Assembly: GCA_039183635.1 (NCBI GenBank)
Contig: JBCDBL010000072.1
Span: forward strand, 1 to 22,287
Length of the DNA: 22,287 bases
Origin: JBCDBL01 sp039183635
Lineage (GTDB): Bacteria; Pseudomonadota; Alphaproteobacteria; Caulobacterales; Parvularculaceae
Reading direction: 5' to 3'
Of this stretch, positions 1 to 6,394 are shown in pieces. The notes under the pieces are model-generated. The model worked only from the letters and a program-made list of their open reading frames with translations, did no database searches and was not told the origin of the DNA. The number at the start of each line of letters is the position of its first letter. Within the stretch, counting starts at the first letter, position 1. A program made the translations under genes and the position numbers.

Positions 1-717
1 CAAAAAACCTTTGATGACCTCAATTTGGAAATTGCAGGTCAGGATGTGGGGCGCAGCTCAAGATTCTTGCCCGAAGACCGCAAAGGCAAGGCAGATGCAG
101 ACCAGAGGAAAGAGCAAGAAGCATCAACCCGCCGGATGATTTCCAAGTTGCAGGAATGGCTAAACGATCCCGAATATGCTGCCGCGTGGAACCGGGCGGA
201 TACGGTGTTAGATAACCTTCAAACCAAACTGACCAAACTCTCCGACCAACTGGCCGAACGTATCGAACGTCTTGAAGATGTAGTGGGCGGTTTGGAGGAC
301 AATACCGCTACCACAGACGATAGCGCGTTGGTGTTTCGCAATGCTGAGGGTCAGCTTGTGGGCAGTGACGGTGAACCACTCTCGCCGGATGACGCGGCGA
401 AGGTCACCAACTCAGAACATGCACAAAGCTATGAGCAATATCGTGATGCTCAGGATGCTCTGCGCAAAGCCCGTGAGAAGCAGGATCGTTATTCGGACAT
501 GCAACGTGACGTTCAACGCTGGAGAGACAGGTTGAATGACCCTGATAATCCAATGACGCTTGAAGAGATCGAAGAGATGGAACGGCAATTTGGAGAGTGG
601 GAAACTGAAATCCACGCAATGAACAATGCGGCACCAAACTTCGTTGAAGCTACAACACCGCTTTCGTCAGATCCAAATGACGATCCGAAGTTTACGATTC
701 AGCCCGTTATATTTTGA
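1..717 (+). CDS. Hypothetical coiled-coil protein, C-terminal part (start outside window)
   Basis: The reading frame is open from the first base, so the true start lies upstream; a TTG at position 25 is only an internal candidate. The visible 238 residues are very polar and rich in Glu, Asp, Gln, Lys and Arg. Two long helical stretches with heptad-like character are seen (roughly residues 35-100 and 140-210 of the visible part), separated by a short Gly/Asp-rich stretch containing GQLVGSDGEPLSP. There are no membrane segments, no cysteines and no recognisable catalytic motif. The C-terminus overlaps the convergent gene at 699-1076 by 19 bases. Its place beside a recombinase and mob genes suggests plasmid or integrative-element cargo. 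I do not recognise the family. Confidence 0.7.
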   Translation, partial: QKTFDDLNLEIAGQDVGRSSRFLPEDRKGKADADQRKEQEASTRRMISKLQEWLNDPEYAAAWNRADTVLDNLQTKLTKLSDQLAERIERLEDVVGGLEDNTATTDDSALVFRNAEGQLVGSDGEPLSPDDAAKVTNSEHAQSYEQYRDAQDALRKAREKQDRYSDMQRDVQRWRDRLNDPDNPMTLEEIEEMERQFGEWETEIHAMNNAAPNFVEATTPLSSDPNDDPKFTIQPVIF

Positions 718-1076
718 AGTTTTGGGCATGCACGACTTGCGAGTGTCGCGATTGTTGCTGTTGCAGCGGTATCGGGAAATTGCTTCATAACATTAGGCAG
801 AACCTTAGCGCCGTCTCCATCTTCAAAGTACCAATCTCTTACACAACGGGCCGTAGCAACGTCTATTCGCGCAAGCACAGTTGCCATCTGCGCAACAGCT
901 CCATGCACCCACGCGCTGCCTTCTTCTTGTGTGAGGTTCAAAATATCCTTGTTTAGCACTTCACGTGGTGGTTTCTTGCCCAGCACGGGGTGTAATTCAG
1001 GTTGGTCGTCACTGGCGAGACAGACAGAACCAAACGTGATTACTACCAATAAAATGGCTGTGGATAAGAATCTCAA
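699..1076 (-). CDS. Small exported protein, possible Rap1a/Tai-type fold
   Basis: 125 residues starting with a clear Sec signal peptide: MRF, a hydrophobic stretch (STAILLVVITFGSVC) and cleavage near LAS-DD. The mature part is about 100 residues and has two cysteines (C98 in RCVRDWYF, C118 in RACPKL). The pattern of a WVHGAV helix, a central cysteine and a C-terminal helix ending in a second cysteine resembles small periplasmic proteins of the Rap1a/Tai immunity family. That resemblance is from memory and weak; no cognate toxin is visible. The 3' end overlaps the convergent coiled-coil gene. The upstream side faces a palindromic region shared with the divergent recombinase gene. Confidence 0.6.
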   Translation of the reverse strand: MRFLSTAILLVVITFGSVCLASDDQPELHPVLGKKPPREVLNKDILNLTQEEGSAWVHGAVAQMATVLARIDVATARCVRDWYFEDGDGAKVLPNVMKQFPDTAATATIATLASRACPKLQNITG

Positions 1077-1131
1077 AAACCTTCCGTATAGAGATTCGGT
1101 TCGCTAAGGTATTTGAATAACGCTTAGTTGA

Positions 1132-1172
1132 GGTTTTCTGCGGGATTGGCGCGCGCGCCAAAAATGAAAACC
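1132..1172. repeat. Nested palindrome upstream of the recombinase gene
   Basis: A perfect 16-bp palindrome (1146-1161, TTGGCGCGCGCGCCAA) is enclosed by a 7-bp inverted repeat, GGTTTTC (1132-1138) and GAAAACC (1166-1172). It lies between the divergent exported-protein gene (start 1076) and the serine recombinase gene (start 1245). It could be an operator, a recombination accessory site or a transcription-blocking hairpin. A related string, TATAGAGA, occurs at both edges of this gap (about 1087 and 1194), but no convincing res-type subsites were found. Confidence 0.5.
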
Positions 1173-1244
1173 GCTGTCTCGAAGGGGAAGCCTATAGAGA
1201 CGCAAAATATCATAAAAAATACTGATTTCGGGTGATTTGAAGAA

Positions 1245-1796
1245 ATGAGAATAGCATATGCGAGAGTTTCTACAGACGACCAAAGCCTTGATCTACAAAT
1301 CAATGCGCTAAAAAAAGCCGGATATGACAGGCTGTTTCAGGATCATGGCGTTAGCGGTGTTGCCGAAGACCGACCGGGCTTTTTTGAAGCGCTAAAGACA
1401 CTTAAAGAAGGCGACACATTTATTGTCTGGCGCTTGGATCGCGTAGCGCGGTCAAATTGGGAACTGACAGACACGGTGATGTCATTGCATCGCAACGGCA
1501 TTCGGTTCCAATCGTTATGTGAGCATATTGATGTCAGTTCACCGTTTGGCGAATTGATCTTGCATGTGCTGAGTGCGATTGCGCATTTTGAACGAGGATT
1601 GATTGTTGAACGAACGCGGGCGGGTATGAAAGCAGCAAAAGAACGTGGCGTTCAGATTGGGCGAAAGCGGGCGCTGAACGGCGAGCAGTTTTTAGAAGCG
1701 CGATTTTTATTGAATGAAGGTAAGCGCGTTTCAGACGTTGCAAAGCATATGGGGATTGGTCGGTCGACGTTGTACAGATACTTACGTGGCGGTTAG
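1245..1796 (+). CDS. Serine site-specific recombinase (resolvase/invertase family)
   Basis: 183 residues, the usual size of small serine resolvases and DNA invertases. The N-terminal catalytic domain opens with MRIAYARVSTDDQ, placing the nucleophile at Ser9 with Arg7 beside it. The second active-site cluster is VWRLDRVARS (Arg63, Asp65, Arg66, Arg69). The conserved DRPGF and the long E-helix (ERTRAGMKAAKERG) follow, then a C-terminal helix-turn-helix (RVSDVAKHMGIGRSTLYRYL). No key residue is missing, so it should be active. It probably resolves multimers or inverts DNA of the mobile element. No strong ribosome binding site precedes the ATG (GAAGAA only). The crossover site was not identified; the AT-rich flanks at 1180-1240 and 1797-1920 are the places to look. 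Confidence 0.93.
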   Translation: MRIAYARVSTDDQSLDLQINALKKAGYDRLFQDHGVSGVAEDRPGFFEALKTLKEGDTFIVWRLDRVARSNWELTDTVMSLHRNGIRFQSLCEHIDVSSPFGELILHVLSAIAHFERGLIVERTRAGMKAAKERGVQIGRKRALNGEQFLEARFLLNEGKRVSDVAKHMGIGRSTLYRYLRGG

Positions 1797-1951
1797 TTCA
1801 GGCGAATGCGCGAAATATGATAAGTGTCGGTTAAGCGGTTCGTAAACAGGAACGTGTCAGTGAATTCAGACGCGTGAGCTAAGCAGCGCATTCAATTCAA
1901 AACATGTAATACGAAACAGTTTGTGTACGACAGTGCAAAACGCGTTACGCG

Positions 1952-2000
1952 CAAGATGTGCGGTGTACGACACCGCTCTTGGCAAGGGGGCAAAGCCCCC
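1952..2000 (-). other. Candidate origin of transfer (oriT) with MOBP-like nic motif
   Basis: Read on the minus strand, a 7-bp inverted repeat GCGGTGT-CGT-ACACCGC (1960-1976) is followed directly by ACATCTTG|CGCG (nic would fall near 1951/1952). This matches the layout of IncP/IncI-type oriTs, where a hairpin precedes a YATCYTG|Y nic core. The outer arms CAAGA (1952-1956) and TCTTG (1977-1981) also pair. A second perfect hairpin, GGGGGC-AAA-GCCCCC (1986-2000), lies alongside. The 10-mer GTGTACGACA occurs at 1923-1932 and again at 1963-1972. A relaxase and MobC are encoded 1.1-2.9 kb away. With the nick on this strand the mob genes would enter the recipient last, as in known systems. The nic consensus is from memory. 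Confidence 0.5.
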
Positions 2001-2135
2001 GTTGCATCCCCCAGCTCTGCTACTTTTTTTGCCTTAGCAGCTATCTCCTTTAGATGTTGCGGTTACGATACTTCACGCTATGTTTTGCATGGGTTAACTT
2101 GATTGTTACATGTGCTAAATCTGGAGATAGCGAAA

Positions 2136-2876
2136 ATGCTAAAAGGAGTTTTCGTTCTTGTGTTTGCGATATTTGTTCAAATCTCGCGAGCTTCGGCCTC
2201 GGATTTAAGTGAAAGCCTCTCTGCACTTCAAGAGACAATGCGTACCGTTTGCGTTAGCGGTGAAGGAGAATACTCTGAAATTGAATTTCGGTTGGATGCA
2301 AATGGCAACGTTGTTATTTCCCGTTTGATGCCGGGTGCTGTCGGCGAAGTTGTCTTGGAGTCGAAGCAAATTAAAGATGCATCTATTGAAGGGGCGATCA
2401 ACTATGTAGACGAAGCAATACGTGCGGAGTCCGATGCAGACATCAGAGAATGTATGAAACAGTTCATTCCACTAATCGTAGACTTGGTGAAAATGTATTC
2501 AGATCCGTCTTCTAAGGAACAGGCGAAGGTTGATTGCCCATCTGGTTTTTCAAATGTTAAGAACCGTGTCAACTATTGTGAAGCGCGTGGTAGCGGTTGT
2601 CTCAGTTTAAGAGACTTCCAAAAGACTATCAACTTTTGCGGAAATTACTTAGGGGGAAAACATGATGGTTTAGTTATTGGCCATATTCTACCGTCGGGGT
2701 GGCGCGTCGATAGAGCAATTTATGACGTACCTTTAGAATTTTCAAAGCACATTCCTGATTATATTATTATGTGCTCCGCAGAAGGAACTGTTCCGGGATG
2801 CGGTTATTCAGGTAATCCTGTAGGCACGAATAATATGAATATTCGCTGGGATGTTGTCATTAATTTTAAACGTTAG
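2136..2876 (+). CDS. Exported eight-cysteine protein of unknown function
   Basis: The ATG at 2136 is preferred over the upstream TTG (2103) because GGAG lies nine bases before it and the protein then starts with a clean signal peptide (MLKGVFVLVFAIFVQISRAS, cleavage near ASA-SD). This gives 246 residues. The mature part has eight cysteines, at TVCVSG, IRECMK, VDCPSG, NYCEAR, SGCLSL, NFCGNY, IMCSAE and PGCGYS, consistent with disulfides in the periplasm or outside the cell. The first third is acidic and helical; the last third is Gly/Ile/Tyr-rich and looks like beta structure. I recognise no family. It lies between the candidate oriT and the mob operon and is AT-rich compared with the core genes, so it is probably cargo of the mobile element. 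Confidence 0.75.
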   Translation: MLKGVFVLVFAIFVQISRASASDLSESLSALQETMRTVCVSGEGEYSEIEFRLDANGNVVISRLMPGAVGEVVLESKQIKDASIEGAINYVDEAIRAESDADIRECMKQFIPLIVDLVKMYSDPSSKEQAKVDCPSGFSNVKNRVNYCEARGSGCLSLRDFQKTINFCGNYLGGKHDGLVIGHILPSGWRVDRAIYDVPLEFSKHIPDYIIMCSAEGTVPGCGYSGNPVGTNNMNIRWDVVINFKR

Positions 2877-3017
2877 TTTGAAATTATTTTATTCGTAAAA
2901 TTGCTTTTCGTTCTGTGCTAGTTCAATTTTTGAGACTACGTATAATAAAGGCCGTTTCAAACCCTCCAAAGCAGAACTCGATTTAAGGGTAAGAGGTGGA
3001 CGAGGTGCGACACAGGC

Positions 3018-3092
3018 GGTTTCTGCTGGGCTGTGCTGAAAACGGCCCCGGGACGGGTGAAGGCCGTTTTCATCCCATCCGAAGCAGAAACC
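3018..3092. repeat. Nested inverted repeat; possible terminator of the mob operon
   Basis: Outer arms GGTTTCTGCT (3018-3027) and AGCAGAAACC (3083-3092) are perfect 10-bp complements. Inside them GAAAACGGCC (3038-3047) and GGCCGTTTTC (3062-3071) form a second perfect 10-bp stem. It lies just beyond the relaxase stop codon; on that strand the inner hairpin is GC-rich and ends in TTTTC, so it could terminate the mob transcript. A diverged direct copy of the right half (AAGGCCGTTT then CCTCC-AAAGCAGAA) sits at 2948-2976. The two-tier hairpin with unpaired internal loops is more elaborate than a plain terminator. Confidence 0.6.
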
Positions 3093-3131
3093 TCAAGCCG
3101 GAGCCTGTGGAGCGGTTGGAGACAGTCAGAG

Positions 3132-4463
3132 TTACGGCTCCATCTTGGGGCCATCGCGCGAGCGGGAACGCCGTCTTGTTTGGTTTTGCGGCTTTCTACG
3201 AGCCTTAAATTCTTCTCTTCGTCGGGCTCGGTCTTCTTGCTGTTGAGGCGAAAGCTTCTCAATATCGGCTCGAAGTTCATTGATCTTGGACTGCTGAACA
3301 TCCAGCGCTCGGGTAGATCGCTCTTTCATGGCCGCAGTGTCTCGCTTTTGCATCTCTGCGAGTTGCTGCTTCTGTTCCTGATCGCGCTTATTGGATTGGC
3401 TGATTTCGATGCGATTTTGCTCAAGCGTTTTCGCCCGTTTTCCGGTCAGGCGATCCCACAATCCCCATAAGCCGCCGCGTAGTTTGGATTCGCGGCGTTC
3501 CTTTTCTTGTTGGGTGCGGCTGTCTTGTTCGCTTTTGAGGCGCTGCGTTTCTGCTTTCTGCTCCTTGGCTTTGCGGAGTTGAGCAGCTTCAGCACGTCCT
3601 TGCGTTCGACGTTGGTGTGCTTCTTCCTCTTTGTGGAGGGTTTTCAACCTGTCTGCGATAATTTGGGCGGCTTGAGCCTGTGCGTCTTGTTTTGACGGTA
3701 AGCCCTCAAGAGAGCCAAGGCGAGCGCCCACCTCTTTGGTTTTGATGCCGACGCTGCGGGCTATGGCGTAAACCTCGCCTTGATAATCCACCGCCACAAA
3801 GCCCCGTCGATCTCTTTGAGCGAGGATATAGCCGCGCTCTCTCAGTGCGGCAGAAAAGGCAGTCTTGGAATCAGATTGGTTCCAGCAGGTCTGAATGAGC
3901 GCTTTTGTAACTTTTGGGTCTTTTCCGGCGCGTTTCGCTTGCTGCCATTCTGCTAGCGAGAAGTTGAGCGGATCACGCTCAAGCGGGTTGAGATGGCCAT
4001 TCGGCATATCCCAACCATGTTCCAAAAACAGATCGCGCGAAACATCCTGCAATTTGCGTTTATGAAATGGCAGCGGCACAGCTTTCATCTCATCCGCATC
4101 AATCCGCGACCACACCGCATGGCAATGGCGGCGCATGACACCATCCCGCCCTTTCTTTTCATGAAAGACGATGGCTCGTGGCTGGTTGGTCAGGCCCAAT
4201 TTATCTCCGGCCTGGTCGACCGCCTTCTCAAATGCTTCGGGGGAGACATCCGCATCTTTTGGCGGGTTCAGCGATAACGAAAACAGGAATTGCTTGCACT
4301 TTGTACCCCGCGAGACTGCATAGGCTTCATTGAGCGCACCCGTGAGCGTATCCGACATGAAGCCGGATAGCTCGTGCACCTCCACCCGCTCATTATCGCG
4401 GGCATTGAGGAGGTGTTGCGCCAAGTCCTTAGCACCGCCGCGCTGGTTGCCGACCAAGATCAC
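3132..4463 (-). CDS. Relaxase / mobilization nuclease
   Basis: 443 residues from a GTG start, set by GGAG seven bases upstream and a four-base gap after the mobC stop. The N-terminal 250 residues form the relaxase domain that would nick oriT and carry the strand into the recipient. It begins MILVGNQRGGAKDLAQHLL, with SRGTKCKQFLFSLSLNPP and the metal-binding HxH motif RRHCHAVWSRID (His113, His115; His101 also near). From about residue 260 to the end the protein is highly charged (Gln, Lys, Arg, Glu) and coiled-coil-like, ending in an Arg-rich tail. The sequence type is the one usually annotated relaxase/mobilization nuclease, probably MOBP. Tyr48 is the only tyrosine in the first 200 residues and so the only obvious nucleophile candidate. 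No coupling protein or type IV secretion genes are in view. Confidence 0.9.
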   Translation of the reverse strand: MILVGNQRGGAKDLAQHLLNARDNERVEVHELSGFMSDTLTGALNEAYAVSRGTKCKQFLFSLSLNPPKDADVSPEAFEKAVDQAGDKLGLTNQPRAIVFHEKKGRDGVMRRHCHAVWSRIDADEMKAVPLPFHKRKLQDVSRDLFLEHGWDMPNGHLNPLERDPLNFSLAEWQQAKRAGKDPKVTKALIQTCWNQSDSKTAFSAALRERGYILAQRDRRGFVAVDYQGEVYAIARSVGIKTKEVGARLGSLEGLPSKQDAQAQAAQIIADRLKTLHKEEEAHQRRTQGRAEAAQLRKAKEQKAETQRLKSEQDSRTQQEKERRESKLRGGLWGLWDRLTGKRAKTLEQNRIEISQSNKRDQEQKQQLAEMQKRDTAAMKERSTRALDVQQSKINELRADIEKLSPQQQEDRARRREEFKARRKPQNQTRRRSRSRDGPKMEP

Positions 4464-4467
4464 GGCG

Positions 4468-4887
4468 CTACTCCATCGGCTTGATATTCAGCGCCTCAAT
4501 CAGAGCAGTACGCATCTGCCGAACATCCGCACAGGCGGCATGCAATTCGTCCTGTAGATCACCGGACACGGGCAAAGCTCCCATATTCACGGCTTTTGCG
4601 ATCTGATTGAGGTTTGAGGACAGCCGTGATTGACCCAATAGAGCCAAAGCTTGACCCAACGTTGCATCATCCACAGACGGTCTGCGTTTTGGCCCGAGAC
4701 GTGGTTTAGCAGCATCCGCAAAAAGCTTTTCGCGGATGTAAGCGCTGACCGGACGCTTTCCTGCCGCTTCTTTCAGCAAAGCGCGTTCTTCCGCCGTTGC
4801 CCGAAACGAAAGCGGCGGGAGATGTTTACGCTTTTTGGGTTTAGCGGCGTTTTCACTGAACTTTTGTGAGAGAGAAGTCTTGCTCAT
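4468..4887 (-). CDS. mobC: Plasmid mobilization relaxosome protein MobC
   Basis: 139 residues. After a basic N-terminus (AAKPKKRKHLPP) come LSFRATAEERALLKEAAGKRPVSAYIREKLF, a ribbon-helix-helix-like DNA-binding start, and SRLSSNLNQIAKAVNMGALP, the conserved core of the MobC family (PF05713 type). A C-terminal helix (DELHAACADVRQMRTALIEAL) follows. MobC proteins help the relaxase open oriT. The relaxase gene starts four bases after this stop, so the two are translationally linked. The ATG overlaps the stop of a small upstream frame (ATGA), pointing to coupling in that direction too. Confidence 0.9.
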   Translation of the reverse strand: MSKTSLSQKFSENAAKPKKRKHLPPLSFRATAEERALLKEAAGKRPVSAYIREKLFADAAKPRLGPKRRPSVDDATLGQALALLGQSRLSSNLNQIAKAVNMGALPVSGDLQDELHAACADVRQMRTALIEALNIKPME

Positions 4888-5000
4888 AAGCCGAACTCCT
4901 CAAAGTCGATATTGGCGTGTTTAAGTTGGTGCTCCCAATCGGAAAGAACGTCAAAAACACCGTCCAGCGAGTTCAAATCGAATTCGCCGGGGTGCACCAT
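4884..5000 (-). CDS. Small ORF coupled to mobC, or remnant of a truncated mob gene
   Basis: A frame encoding a 38-residue acidic peptide, MVHPGEFDLNSLDGVFDVLS and onward to FEEFGL, ends in a TGA that overlaps the mobC ATG (ATGA). GAGGA lies nine bases before its ATG, so it can stand as a small gene. However, the same frame stays open upstream with protein-like sequence (EHRDPLFHLGFQNFEENLK) as far as the palindromic repeat at 5064-5100. That favours an older, longer gene cut off where the mobile element ends. I do not recognise the sequence. Confidence 0.5.
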   Translation of the reverse strand: MVHPGEFDLNSLDGVFDVLSDWEHQLKHANIDFEEFGL

Positions 5001-5063
5001 TTTCAAGTTTTCCTCAAAATTCTGAAAACCCAAATGGAACAGTGGGTCGCGGTGTTCTAGGTC

Positions 5064-5100
5064 GTGTCGCGTAAAAGTGGGCGCCGGTCTTGCGCGACAC
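5064..5100. repeat. Alphaproteobacterial-type palindromic repeat; boundary of the mob region
   Basis: GTGTCGCG (5064-5071) and CGCGACAC (5093-5100) are perfect 8-bp inverted arms around AAAGTGGGCGCCGGTCTT-like sequence. This resembles the common alphaproteobacterial intergenic palindromes with an AAAGTGGG-ACCGGTTT core (from memory). It sits three bases after the P450 stop codon and may act as its terminator. It is also where the open frame upstream of mobC loses protein-like character, so it marks the junction between the mobile-element remnant and the catabolic cluster. Confidence 0.65.
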
Positions 5101-5103
5101 GCT

Positions 5104-6339
5104 CTAAACTAAGACTTGAAGCGTCTCAAAACCGTTCAGAAAAGGCAAAACCCTTTTTTTCGGCGCTTCTTGCGGATTAGCCAGACGCAAATTCGGAAAC
5201 CGTTCAAAAAGCTTTGGATACGCGATTTGCGCTTCGGCCCGCGCCAGAGGCGCACCGAGACAAAGATGCACGCCGCCGCCAAACGTGATGTGAGGCTTGC
5301 GCGCCCGCGTGATATTGAAGCGGTCGGGGTCTTCGAACTGCTCCGGATCACGGTTGGCCGCCCGCAACAAACAGGTCATGGATTGGGTTTTGGCGACGGG
5401 GCATCCCGCCACCTCCATATCTTGGGAGGCGATGCGGAAGGCGGCCTCGTTAGGCGGCTCGTAGCGCAAGATCTCCTCGACCGCTTGCCCGATAAGCTCC
5501 GGGTCAGCTTTAAGTTTCGCAAGCTCCTCAGGGTGCGTTAGAAGCAAATGGACGCCGTTGCCGATCAAATCGCTTGTCGTAAGATTGCCGGCTGTCAGCA
5601 GGGTGAGGAGGTTCGTGCGCAACTCGTCATCTGTGATCTCTGCGCCCTCGCTCTGCAGCGTCACCATGTCCGTAATGAGATCGTCTTGGGGATTCGCGCG
5701 GCGAGCAGCCATCAACTCGTTGAAATAATCGTGCAGCGACGCCATCGCCCCCTCGCGGTAGGCGTTTTCCTCAGGCGTGCGGGCGGGCTTCAAATAGAGA
5801 ACGGCGCCTTCGGACCACTCGCGAAATTCGTCTCGCCGTGCGCGATCGACGCCCAACACCGCGCCAATGGCGTCGATCGGAATAGGAATGGCGAAGTCGG
5901 TGAGAACGTCAAACCCTTCGCGTCCTTCAAGGGCGTCCAGGGTCTCGTCGACGACTGTCTCGATCAGAGGGCGCGCCTTAGCCACCCGCGCGTACAACGC
6001 CTCGGCCAGCGGTTTGCGCACGCGTTCATGGTCGGGATTGTCCATCTGCACGATCGACATGGATCGCAACTTGCCTGTTTGGGGGTCGGTGACGAATGTA
6101 TCGTCGATCAGCCGTTGCATGGCCGGGCTCGGCTCCGCCTTGTCTGGACTGCGCCACAGCGAGTGATTCCGCAACACGGCGCGTATGTCCCGAAAGCGGG
6201 TCAGGAGAAATGTACGCGCCTTCTCGTCCCGGGAAATCGGGCTTTCCTCGCGCAGGTCTTTCAAGAGCGCATCGGGTTTTTCGCGATAATCAGGATTGAT
6301 CAGCATAAAACGTGTTAAACGTACAGGATCGTCGGTCAT
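5104..6339 (-). CDS. Cytochrome P450
   Basis: The ATG at 6339 is chosen because GGAGG precedes it by seven bases; the frame extends further upstream only into sequence shared with the previous gene. The 411 residues are the normal length of a soluble bacterial class I P450. Seen: C-helix HxxxR (His104, Arg108 in MDNPDHERVRKP), K-helix ExxR (Glu289-Arg292 in EEILRYEPP), and the heme loop FGGGVHLCLGAPLAR with the thiolate ligand Cys360. The I-helix motif reads TAGNLTTSDL (249-258), with Leu253 where an acidic residue normally helps deliver protons. It would hydroxylate a small hydrophobic substrate using electrons from a ferredoxin, but no ferredoxin or reductase gene is in the window. It follows the NHL-protein gene by 55 bp on the same strand and is probably in its operon. 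Confidence 0.95.
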   Translation of the reverse strand: MTDDPVRLTRFMLINPDYREKPDALLKDLREESPISRDEKARTFLLTRFRDIRAVLRNHSLWRSPDKAEPSPAMQRLIDDTFVTDPQTGKLRSMSIVQMDNPDHERVRKPLAEALYARVAKARPLIETVVDETLDALEGREGFDVLTDFAIPIPIDAIGAVLGVDRARRDEFREWSEGAVLYLKPARTPEENAYREGAMASLHDYFNELMAARRANPQDDLITDMVTLQSEGAEITDDELRTNLLTLLTAGNLTTSDLIGNGVHLLLTHPEELAKLKADPELIGQAVEEILRYEPPNEAAFRIASQDMEVAGCPVAKTQSMTCLLRAANRDPEQFEDPDRFNITRARKPHITFGGGVHLCLGAPLARAEAQIAYPKLFERFPNLRLANPQEAPKKRVLPFLNGFETLQVLV

Positions 6340-6394
6340 GGAAAGCCTCCCTATACGGCATAATGACGAGCGGTTGCAGATGATGTACGGGCGT

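Noticed and set aside
714..956. 80-residue Cys-rich plus-strand frame
   Set aside because: Antisense to the exported protein at 699-1076, which has a convincing signal peptide.
1797..2102. CRISPR array or iteron-type replication origin in the mobile region
   Set aside because: Only one 10-base direct repeat pair (GTGTACGACA) is present; there is no regular repeat-spacer structure and no rep gene.
3033..3470. Plus-strand frame opposite the relaxase C-terminus
   Set aside because: Low-complexity Leu/Ser/Arg product arising as the complement of the charged relaxase tail.
5548..6318. Plus-strand frame of 256 residues opposite the P450
   Set aside because: Antisense shadow; no recognisable motifs, while the minus frame has the complete set of P450 motifs.
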